Source: Mycteria americana (taxonomy: Eukaryota > Chordata > Aves > Ciconiiformes > Ciconiidae). From it: a stretch of DNA of 64,000 nt. Positions 26,601 to 34,683 of this stretch are shown here, one piece after another. The notes below the pieces were generated by a model that saw only the letters and a list, made by a program, of their open reading frames with translations, made no database searches and was not told where the DNA came from. The stretch's first letter is position 1, and each line of letters opens with the position of its first letter. Position numbers and translations under genes: made by a program. The stretch is taken from the NCBI RefSeq assembly GCF_035582795.1, contig NC_134367.1:2234501-2298500 (forward strand), in the 5' to 3' direction.

Positions 26601-29600
26601 ATGAATATATTCTCTTGGTTACTATATTCATGAAAGTCTCTATCTACTAAGGTAAGTAGTGTTTGGCCCATGAAAGAAAAAAAAGTTTCCTCCTTGAAGA
26701 AAAACAGAAAACAAGTAGACTTCTTAGCATTATGTGCAGGTATCAGCACTCTGCAACTTTGCACTTGTGCAGAAAGGAAGCCTGTCCCCAATACAATGCT
26801 ACTGCAATACCAGATTTACACAGAAATACTGGAAAACAGTGCTCTTAGGTCATCTAAACTGTCATACTTACACACATATGTTGCCTGTAAAGTTAATGTG
26901 CGGACACCTGTGTGGTTTACACATCACAGCCACGACAGCAATCTGTAAGAAGCAGAGTTACAAAGGAGAGAAATTATAGTAATTGCTTCTGAAGTTACTA
27001 AAATAAAGTGCATCTTGGAAGGCTATGTATAAATGTGCATCTGCGAGAGACTATTTAAAGATGTTTTCTGCTTAGTCTGCCACCTAGAATATCTGTGCGT
27101 TAACTCTCAAAGGAGATAATACTGGATAAACAGATAAGGACACTGGCCCAGGTTGCCCGTAGAGGTGGTAGACGCCCCATCTCTGGAAATGTTCAAGGTC
27201 AGGTTGGACAGGGCTCTGAGCAACCTGATCTACTTGAAAATGTCCCTGCTCATTGCAGGGGGGTTGGACTGGATGATCTTTAAAGGTCCCTTCCAGCCCA
27301 AACCGTTCTGTGATTCTATGATTCTATGACAACAAATATGTGAAGAAATAGGAATCCTATTATTTAATATTTTCACAATTCAGAATAAACTGGCAGAATT
27401 GTGAATATTCAGAATAAAGACCAGCTGTCTTATACCAAATCTGATTAACCACCTTGCTGAAAAGATGCAGACTGACATTCAGGTATTCACTAGGACCATC
27501 TAACATGCATCTAAAACAGTGCAAGGGTGAGAGCGTCCCACCATGCGTACCAAACACCACCCAGAAGATGAAAACGGGGAAGAGATGAAGAGAAACAAAA
27601 AGATATAAACCAAAGATAATAAAAATAGCTTCCTCCTTCCACCTAACTGAGCGAAGCCTTTTTTTCCCAGGCTGATCTCAGCCAGCTTTTCACACGTGAA
27701 ATGCAAGCATAATGGAACATGCTATCTTCTTTTTTAAAAAGGACCAGAGGGAAGAAGAGACAGACACACTAAGATTTTCCAGTGTCCACTAATTTGGGGC
27801 ACCCAACTTGGAATACCTCATTTCCAGTTTTCAGAAATCCTGGTTGGAGTCAGAGTTTAATGAAATATTCTATAGCCAGAAAGAAGAAATTAAAGAAATT
27901 AAGGGGGTTTTGGGGGTGGGTTTTTTTTGTGGTTTTGTTTGGGTGTTTTGGTTTGGTTTTTTTAAGTTACAAAAATTGAACAGTTCCCGGGATTTTGGTT
28001 TCTGGTTTGGGGTATTTTTTTGTTAACTTGAATTTAGGCATGCTATACATAACAGTAGGGCAGCTTAAAAAACACACAGCTGAATGTTAGCTGTACCTCT
28101 GTTCCTGCTTTCAGCCTGAACTACCTTTCAAAGAAACAGGTTAAATACTAACATTTTACCTTTATTCACCACGAGGGCCTGTAGATTAAGCTGCCCTGTT
28201 TCTACAGCAACTAAAAAGACCTGCTGCTCTGAAACAAGATCTCCAGACCCCCTCTTTCTCTTCTCCCAAATGCTTTGAAAGCAATAGAGGCCCTGTGGTG
28301 CCTCATCACAGAAAAGGCAACCTGGAAGCTGGCAATGCAGCCAGTGCATCTTCATTAAAGCTTCTGGACACACAATATCTGGGTCTTTGAAAACGATTAA
28401 ATACAATTTATCGCTGAGAGCCGGGGAGGATGGTGGCGGATGGAGAGAATGATGTACATGCTTACCCCACTAGCAGTTCTTATAGGCTTGGCCTTCAGCT
28501 TTGGTACCAGCACCTTGCGGTACTGTGGTGGAACAGCAGCAATGATGTCAACCAAACGTGGCTGCGCTGAAAGTCCATACTTTGCCGACGTCTTGGTTTT
28601 CAGCCTGAAAGCAGAAATATCTCAAATTAACAACTCCATTCTGACTTGCATACCCATATTCCACAGCAGTGCTACTGCATTACTGTTCAGTTACACGGAG
28701 ATCTAGGGAAGTTCTCCCAATTTGCCTTTCCAAGTAACTTATTTAAAAAGCATACAGTAATTCCTAATTCCTTGCAACAGCTGCATTGTGTATTAAGATA
28801 CTGAAAATAAACTCCAAATAAAGTTGATATGCGACAATTGCCAATGTTCTGCATATTTTACTTCCAAGTATGATTTTATCAAAACATTGTGAAGCCCACA
28901 GGCTCCGGCTTACCCGTTTTTAGCGATTTAATTCTTTTCATAAGACTTCCATGCGATTAACCCCTACGTACACAGACTCTAGCTGGGTTAACTTCTAAGA
29001 CATTCATGTCAGTTATTTCCAGCATCAGCAAAAGGTTGGCAGTTATATCATGTAAGTGAAATAAAAAGAGTGGGAGAAATTCAGGGTTTATTATTCCACA
29101 TATGTCAAGAAGGAAGAACTTTCTGTAAACAACACCTTCATTTATAAGATGTTGCTAAGAAAATCTGATTTAAACTTTATACCCAAATTAATCTCTCCTT
29201 TCCCTGACAGAACTGACTTTGGGACTACTGAAGGATGAACACAGGTGGAAATGCAAAAAGGCAACAACAAGTTTCTTAAAGGTTTTTCACCAATACAACC
29301 CATTTTGTACTCCGAGCATTGCCAATGAAGTAGCAGATCACCACAGAATTCACAAACCTTAGTGGTATTTTTTTTAATCAGACAACAGTAAGAGAAATGA
29401 CAGTAGCTTGTGAAAATAAAACATTTTAAAATAAAGCCTGAACATAAGAGACTGTACTGGACACGTTCATCAGTGGTGGACCAGCTCTTCAGTGTCATTC
29501 CAGAGTGACTTACTTGTTCAGATTCACATCTTTTCCCTGCTCGTGAGCCTCAATTAATTGCTTTATGATGTCAGCTATCGTCATCACCATCAGCTCTGCA

Positions 29601-31130
29601 TGGCTGAGGTCTCCTGAAACGAGAACAAAAGAGCAAACCATGTGTATAGCCAATGCTTTCTAACTGCTTGTGGCAACCAAGGTGCCTCTGCTCTGTAGTT
29701 CATTTTTAATATTTCCTACAATTGGTGCCTACAGAGGGAATTTTGCCACTGTGTATCACTCTTGATTTGCAGCATTCCTTGAACAAACAACAGTCACCAC
29801 CTCATATCACTGGTTTTCTTTTACTTCTAGGACAAACTCCACCTTCTTATGTCCGAGGAATCTGCACAACAGCTAGAAATAAAACATCACTGGAAGTTAA
29901 AGGCAATTAGTAGACTAGTCTGATGCTACCGCTACACATGGCAAGGGACAGAACGTGTTCTGAGAAGGATGGTGGGGCAAGCCAAACGCAGAGGCCAGCT
30001 CTGTGAACTCCTCTCCACCACAGAGAGGGTATGCTTCATCAGGCAGTGCTATCTGTGCTTTAAAGCTTCCCCACTGAGCCTCACAGACACACCCCATGCT
30101 GCAACGAGGGTCTGCACTGCATAGACTGTATACATTGCTTACGTTTCTTCTATACCAGGTTTGGGAGAAGAACGGCATTGCTATTAAGAGATCTGCCCAC
30201 ACTTCCTAACAACAACATGCATTTATTTCACCTTGTGGGGCTCCGTCTACGCCAGCAGGTGTTGGGACAGTAAAATATACACACCAAACTTGTCAGAAAA
30301 CCCACCAGCAGGGACACAGCTGGGTGCACAACCGCTCCAACATGTTTTTGTTCGTGCCAGCTGTTCTGAAATCCAGCAGCATTTACACCCACCCGGGAGA
30401 AGCACCGCAGCAATGCTCCCATCCGGTCTCTCTCTGCAGGTAGTTTTGTGGGACAGACCATACCACTGCTAGTCCCACGCTGGCATCATCTTTGTTGCCC
30501 CATATCTTTTCCCCTGTTTTTTTTTTTTTTTTCCCCTTTGCCATGAGGGAAAAATCCATCGATACCCGGGCTCCCCTACCCCCAGCACCCCATTCTGCAT
30601 CTGCCAGTCAGGGCACCGGTCAGGAGCAAAGCAAACTCCTGAGCACCCACAGGGATGTAAATGACTCTGCCTCCCAGTGACAGCTCCCAGATCAACAGTA
30701 GGGAGAGAAAAGGGGTGGCTCACAGAGGGGTGCCAAGTCCCTCCAACCCTCAAGCAAGGTGGGGGCTGGCCCTTCACCCGCCCTCAAAAGAACATGGAGA
30801 GGGGAAGCGAGAAGTCTTGCCTCGTTTTCCCACTCCACACACACGCGCAGCGTTAGGGGAGGTGGTAAAGACCTGCCACCCCACACCTCCCACCCCCCCA
30901 GGGCCGGGGGAAGCATGAGCAGCCCCGTCCCACAGACCCCCCGCCATGCCCAAACACAGGGTAAAGTGTTGCTCCTCAGTCCCCCCTTACACACACACAC
31001 GGCCGGGGAAGGCGGCAAAGCCCTGCCCCACTGCCCTCAGCTCCTGGGAGAGGGGCAGGGGCCACCCTGCCACCAGCCCCCGGGCACTGCGATCCCCCCA
31101 CACCCCAGTACCTTTCCTCTTCTGCTTCAT
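20496..31130 (-). CDS. ELP3: ELP3, Elongator catalytic subunit, 5' half (exons 1-7 of the gene)
   Basis: ELP3 is the catalytic subunit of Elongator. It is a radical-SAM enzyme with an acetyltransferase domain that starts the cm5-type modification of wobble uridine 34 in tRNAs. Seven exons (31112-31130, 29514-29613, 28466-28604, 26872-26942, 24447-24510, 22501-22569, 20496-20650) join through GT-AG introns into 617 coding bases, or 205 codons plus two bases, with no stop. The protein begins MKQKRKGDLS and closely follows vertebrate ELP3 as I know it. Exons 4 and 5 carry the C-x9-C-x2-C iron-sulfur motif at Cys99, Cys109 and Cys112, followed by [20 protein letters not shown]. Exon 7 carries [14 protein letters not shown]. 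The family is about 547 residues, so the rest of the radical-SAM domain and the whole acetyltransferase domain lie left of the window or in exons I could not find. The gene call is very secure. Confidence 0.97.
21391..22432 (-). mobile_element. CR1 LINE, 5'-truncated, antisense on the plus strand
   Basis: The left end reads AATTATAGAATCATGAAATG then TTGAGGTTGGAAGGGACCTC, the reverse complement of a CR1 3' end. Rightward it follows CR1 ORF2 in antisense to about 22432, where it is cut off. It lies in ELP3 intron 6 in the same orientation as the gene. It is moderately diverged and carries an ORF2 remnant (22022-22243). Confidence 0.9.
22022..22243 (-). pseudogene. CR1 ORF2 remnant, C-terminal reverse-transcriptase region
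   Basis: The 73-codon open stretch contains [20 protein letters not shown], then [11 protein letters not shown] and [17 protein letters not shown]. These are hallmark blocks of the C-terminal part of the CR1 reverse transcriptase. It lacks the catalytic domain and is a fossil inside the CR1 copy. Confidence 0.9.
22501..22569 (-). CDS. ELP3: ELP3 exon 6
   Basis: This 69-base phase-0 exon (23 codons) has acceptor TCTTTTAG and donor GAACAG|GTAAAT. It encodes [20 protein letters not shown] plus VEQ, matching the ELP3 segment after the iron-sulfur motif. The right end of a CR1 copy (21391-22432) lies only about 70 bases into the intron from this exon's donor site. Confidence 0.96.
22570..24446 (-). 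other. ELP3: ELP3 intron 5
   Basis: The intron runs from donor GTATTA at 24446 to acceptor TTTTAG at 22570. It contains a diverged CR1 piece (23640-23925) and otherwise AT-rich unique sequence with no recognisable gene. Confidence 0.9.
23640..23925 (-). mobile_element. Old CR1 fragment, antisense
   Basis: Segments such as CAGTCAGTGACTATCTTTAA, GAATGGAGTTCCCAAAACCT and TCCACTGGGCAGCTCTGAGG follow the order of the CR1 3' region read in antisense. The 3' tail is not preserved and divergence is high. Confidence 0.6.
24447..24510 (-). CDS. ELP3: ELP3 exon 5, third radical-SAM cysteine
   Basis: This 64-base exon has acceptor AATATTTGCAG and donor TATGAG|GTATTA. It completes a valine codon and encodes [20 protein letters not shown] plus E, ending at codon 131. 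Cys112, the last ligand of the C-x9-C-x2-C motif, is the second full residue. The [19 protein letters not shown] block is diagnostic for ELP3. Confidence 0.97.
24511..26871 (-). other. ELP3: ELP3 intron 4
   Basis: The intron runs from donor GTAAGT at 26871 to acceptor TTTGCAG at 24511. No repeat of a named family stands out. An AT-rich, TAATTA-bearing stretch near 25940-26060 is discussed among the findings. The 122-codon open frame at 25289-25657 on the plus strand has no recognisable domain. Confidence 0.85.
26872..26942 (-). CDS. ELP3: ELP3 exon 4, first two cysteines of the radical-SAM motif
   Basis: This 71-base exon has acceptor TTCTTACAG and donor TGTGT|GTAAGT. It encodes [20 protein letters not shown] followed by NIC and part of a valine codon. 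Cys99 and Cys109 of the radical-SAM iron-sulfur motif lie here, and the third cysteine is in exon 5. The exon also carries the invariant RCPH and FTGNIC blocks. Confidence 0.96.
27137..27329 (+). mobile_element. CR1 3' fragment
   Basis: The sequence runs from GGCCCAGGTTGCCCGTAGAG through GGATGATCTTTAAAGGTCCC and TTCCAGCCCAAACC to the terminal ATTCTATGATTCTATG repeats, the typical CR1 3' end. It is severely 5'-truncated and antisense to ELP3. Confidence 0.93.
27900..28025. repeat. G/T-rich low-complexity stretch in ELP3 intron 3
   Basis: The plus strand is almost only G and T here, with G runs GGGGG, GGGGG, GGG and GGG within about 45 bases at the start. The ELP3 transcript therefore carries the C/A-rich complement. 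No gene is present. Confidence 0.8.
28466..28604 (-). CDS. ELP3: ELP3 exon 3
   Basis: This 139-base exon has acceptor TGCTTTCAG and donor GGG|GTAAGC. It encodes [20 protein letters not shown] and continues through [20 protein letters not shown] to IRTASG. It ends exactly at codon 86, so intron 3 is phase 0. The basic [18 protein letters not shown] stretch is the conserved segment before the radical-SAM core. Confidence 0.96.
28605..29513 (-). other. ELP3: ELP3 intron 2
   Basis: This is the shortest ELP3 intron seen, from donor GTAAGT at 29513 to acceptor TTTCAG at 28605. It is AT-rich, with no repeat or RNA gene recognised. Confidence 0.9.
29514..29613 (-). CDS. ELP3: ELP3 exon 2
   Basis: This 100-base exon lies between the acceptor GTTTCAG and the donor AA|GTAAGT. 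It encodes [20 protein letters not shown] and then [14 protein letters not shown], with the first and last codons shared with neighbouring exons. This is the N-terminal helical region of ELP3. A few conservative differences from mammals are visible, such as VMTIADII where I recall MLTIGDVI in human. Confidence 0.95.
29614..31111 (-). other. ELP3: ELP3 intron 1
   Basis: The intron runs from donor GTACTG at 31111 to acceptor GTTTCAG at 29614. Its 5' part is GC-rich and belongs to the promoter CpG island. A T-run lies near 30518-30533 on the plus strand. Open frames here reflect composition. Confidence 0.9.
31112..31130 (-). CDS. ELP3: ELP3 exon 1, coding part with start codon
   Basis: Read on the minus strand, the ATG at 31130-31128 opens MKQKRK plus the first base of a glycine codon. 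The donor GT follows at 31111-31110 (AAAG|GTACTG). The bases before the start are GCCGCCAGC, which puts an A at -3, a good initiation context. The start matches the known N-terminus of ELP3. The 5' untranslated part should extend to the right into the CpG island, but its end cannot be seen. Confidence 0.93.
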
Positions 31131-31300
31131 GCTGGCGGCACCCCCTCAGCCGCTCCCCTCACGGGCCAGGCCAGCGCCTCCTGCCGTGAAGCGACACCGC
31201 CCCTCGACACGCGCCGTCGTGAAAACGTCGCACCTCCAGCCGCGCTGCCGGAAAGCGACAGGAGGACAGGGAGGGCGAAAAGGGGGGGAGGTCGCCGTAC

Positions 31301-31312
31301 CGCGCATGCGCA
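31301..31312. promoter_or_regulatory. NRF1-type binding motif in the ELP3 promoter
   Basis: The bases CGCGCATGCGCA match the NRF1 consensus YGCGCAYGCGCR at every position. The site is about 170 bases upstream of the ELP3 start codon, in the CpG island. NRF1 sites are common in CpG-island promoters of housekeeping genes. Binding itself is inferred. Confidence 0.6.
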
Positions 31313-31884
31313 CACCGCGGGAGAGGCGGGGCGGCACCTCCGCCAGCCGCTGGGGGGCGCCGTGGGGAGAGCCGGAGCGGGCGGGGCCGCGGCGGGGCCG
31401 GGAGCGGCAGCGGTAGCGCTGCCTGAGGGGGACCCCACGCGTGTGTGCTGGGGCCCCGCGGGGCTGCCTCCCTGCCGGCCCCTCCTTATCGTGTCCGTCG
31501 TTGAAATACCCGGCGTTTACCCATATTTATCGGTATTGCGGGGAGGCCCGAGTCACCCTGAGGGCCCCCCCCCCGCCCCCGCCGCCAGCCGCCTTCGGGC
31601 CCTGCGCCCCTTCAGCGCTAGATGGTAGCAAAGTATCGATATGAGGAGGGGAAAACCAGCTGGGTTTTCCTGGCAAAAGGCTAAAAGTCCTTCCCCGAGA
31701 GACGGCTGGAGAGCTGCGGGCTCCTGGGGAGCAGAAGGAGGGGAGGCCCGGGAGGAGTGCTGGGGTGGTGGGAGGGAGCGGGAAGGGGAACAGGGGCTTC
31801 ACCCTGTGAGGAGCGGCTGAGGGAAAGGGCGGGCTTTGGGGGGCCCTGACAGCAGCCCCCGGTACCTCCAAGCAGGTAAAGTCT

Positions 31885-32174
31885 TCACAGTGGTTGCGTG
31901 GTGAGAGGACAGTAGGTAACGGGTGTAAGTTTTAAGGAGAAAGGTCCAAACTGGGTGTAAGGAGAAACTTTTTCATCGGCAGGCCAGCCAAGTGTCGGAG
32001 TGGGTTGCCCATAGCGGTTGTGTCATCTCCTTCTTCCGAGGATTTGAAGACCCAAGTGGGTAAAGCCCTCAGCAACCTGGGCTGCTCCCAGAATTGACCC
32101 TGCTTAGAGCAGAAGGTTGGACCAGAGACCTCCCAGGGTCCCTTCCAGCCCGAATTCTCCTACAGTCCTATGAA
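31885..32174 (+). mobile_element. CR1 3' fragment next to the ELP3 promoter
   Basis: Reads like AGGAGAAACTTTTTCATCGG, GAGTGGGTTGCCCATAGCGG and AGGGTCCCTTCCAGCCCGAA, ending near CCTATGAAATGAG, follow the CR1 3' end in the plus orientation. It abuts the right edge of the CpG island. Confidence 0.8.
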
Positions 32175-32611
32175 ATGAGCTCAAGATCCTTCCGTGAATC
32201 TCCAGTGACTTCTAGAGCCCACAGGAGCTTCAACATCTACAACTTCTCCAGGCAGGGAGTTCCATGGCTGAATTATATCTTGCGTGGGGAACTACCTGCT
32301 TTTGTTTGTTGGTTGCTGTTAGCCAGAGCCTCACTGGTGCTGCCAGCTCCCACCTCTCCTTGCTGGTGGCATCCTGGTCAACCGCTAGATTCTGGTGCAT
32401 CTCTTTGGGAGTAACATGAACCTAGCAGTGAGCAGAGGGGAGACACTGCCTGGACGAGAAAACCGGACTGCAGAGGAGGAGAGAACAGGCAGCAAGCAAA
32501 AACACACCACCAAAAAGAAAAAAAACCCCACCATATGACAGAAAAAAATGAAGAGAGATGCTGGCTATGGCCAAGTGACCTGCTTTTGTGGTTTGTGGGC
32601 TGGTAAAAACC

Positions 32612-32636
32612 TTTAGACAGGAAAAACCTGTCTAAA
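32612..32636. repeat. Perfect 10-bp inverted repeat with 5-base loop
   Basis: TTTAGACAGG and CCTGTCTAAA form a perfect stem around an AAAAA loop. Its role is unknown. Confidence 0.85.
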
Positions 32637-34354
32637 AACCTCCTGATCTGGGGACGGACCTGAAGATTTTTGGCATCACACTCACGACGGGTGTGCGCCT
32701 GGGGACTGAAGGGTCAGCAGGGTTTGCAGGGAGGGAAGAGGGCACGTGGAAGGAGCCCGCAGGTTGGCTGTTCCTACTGCGTGGGTTGGTTTGTAAAGCA
32801 ACCGGAGCCTGCTCTGGTGCCTGAGGTCAGCACGCGCAGCCTGGCAGGCAGCTCGTACGAGGGTGTATGTCTGTGTGCACGTGTCGTGAGACCATCCTGT
32901 CTTCCTCACCTTGCTGGGTGGGTTTGGCAGCATCCTGCCTGTACAAAGCAAGATCCCAGTATGGAACAGGCTGAAAACACGGTTTAGATGATCTATGCCC
33001 GTTGCTACCTCTCTCCTGCCTTCAGGGCTTTTTAGAGATCTGAATGCCGTTTCCTTCCTACACAATGTTCTGGGAGTGTCCTGCAATGTCTGGACCTGTC
33101 TATACCCGTGATTTTACCTCCCCAGGGGTCTCCCAAGCATCCTGTGCCAACCAGCAATTTATCAGTGGTTTGGAGAGTGGCTGTGATCAGGATACAGGCT
33201 GTGCAAACAGCTACAAAGCATCTATCCGGGCATGCATCTCCTGCCATCACCTTTCTCAAACCTACTGCACCAGCTGCTGTGCAGCAAGGGACGTTTCAGA
33301 TGTGACCATGCAGTCAGGGGTTGTTTGCGTGTCTAGCCATGTCCTGCTTTAGGCTGGCTGGGGTATGAAAGCAATTCCTTCCCCTGAATTATTTGGTGCT
33401 GCGCCTGCTACACAGCATCCATCTGGAGGATGTCTTTGTATGTTGTTGGGGATGGCACAGAGCACAGGACAGGTCGGATGCCTGTGCTAGGTGGACAGTA
33501 AGGCGATCGGTCCACGAGTATGCCAGCAGGGACAAGGCAACTGGTTTCAAACCAATTCCCATTCCCCGCTCCCTCCCCTTAATCCGCACCCCCTAAACAC
33601 AACCCTACACACCATGTCACTGCCTCCTCATGTCCTCAGCCCTTCATTACGTGAGCTGAGCTGTGCTCTCCAGTCTTTATCAGCTTCATCCACCTATTTC
33701 AGCAACTTTTTATCTTGTGCTTAGCTACTATCATTACCTGCTTTCCCTTTGCCGCAAGGTCTCCACGCTCTTCGGTAACCATCCTTTAACCTGTTATAAC
33801 CCTAACGCCGCTGCTGAGGCTTTGCTCTCTGAATGCTTTTACTTCCCTGGCAACAGCTCACGTTCTCTCGTCTTCCATCTTGCCACACAAGTTGGATGTT
33901 TCCAAAAATCCTCAGTTTTAATCCAGCTGTGCTCCCACCTGCAACTCCCATCAACTTCAGTTACACATATTCCTTTTTCCAAGTTTTTGTTTCTTTAGCT
34001 CAGAAGAGCAATAATTAGGAAAACTTCATTTTGGCTACAAAGCCAAACTACAGTACCAAACTCTGCCATGGCTCCCGGCAAGGAACACCGGGTAAATGCA
34101 GGTGGAGTTTTGGGCAGAAAAGGATAGTAAAGCTTGGGTTAGAGGGCGGCTGGCATGTTTGGGTTTGTTCCCCACATCTGAGCAGGGCTGTAGCCTAGGG
34201 CTCACATTCTGATCTTGCTTGTACTGGTGGAATTCAGATGCAGCAATGCTGATTCATTGGCCTCTGGGGTTTAAAAGGTACTTTCAGTTCTTTAATCAAA
34301 GGCTGTGGCTAATCAGAGTTGTGCAGGATCTGGAAATGCCAAGCAGTGCAGGGA

Positions 34355-34683
34355 AATGCGCATCTACAAGGAAGGGCGCAGGCATTTTTTTCTTCACCGA
34401 GAGGGTTATCAAGCATATCAAGGGTTATCAAGGGCGCAGGCAAGGAAGGGCGCAGGCATTTTTTTCTTCACCGAGAGGGTTATCAAGCATTGGAACAGAC
34501 TGCCCAGGGAAGTGGTTGAGTCGCCATCCCTGGAGGTATTTAAAGGACGTTTGGATGAGGTACTTAGAGACATGGTGTAGTGATGGTTTTTGGCAGTGTT
34601 AGGTTTATGGTTGGACTCGATGATCTTAAAGGTCTTTTCCAACCTATATGATTCTGTGATTCTGTGATTCTGTGATTCTGTGA
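34355..34683 (+). mobile_element. CR1 3' fragment with an internal tandem duplication
   Basis: The right part runs CATTGGAACAGACTGCCCAG, GGTTGGACTCGATGATCTTA-like bases and TGATTCTG repeats, a CR1 3' end. Inside it, 50 bases at 34367-34416 are repeated identically at 34441-34490. Confidence 0.92.

Larger units (their letters stand above)
26943..28465 (-). other. ELP3: ELP3 intron 3
   Basis: The intron runs from donor GTAAGC at 28465 to acceptor CTTACAG at 26943. It holds a CR1 3' end on the plus strand (27137-27329) and a G/T-rich stretch (27900-28025). Confidence 0.9.
30830..31850 (-). promoter_or_regulatory. ELP3: CpG-island promoter region of ELP3
   Basis: Base composition changes sharply to GC-rich, CpG-dense sequence around and upstream of the ELP3 start codon, unlike the AT-rich flanks. 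GC boxes (GGCGGGGCGG near 31325-31334 and GGGCGGGGCC near 31380-31389) and an NRF1 motif are visible, and there is no clear TATA box. This is the usual architecture of a housekeeping promoter. Long open frames here on both strands come from the lack of AT-rich stop codons and are not genes. A divergent transcript to the right is possible, but nothing codes for it. Confidence 0.8.

Noticed and set aside
30759-31628. 289-codon plus-strand frame over the ELP3 start region
   Set aside because: It lies in GC-rich CpG-island DNA where stop codons are rare. It overlaps ELP3 exon 1 in antisense, and its P/H/R-rich low-complexity composition has no domain.
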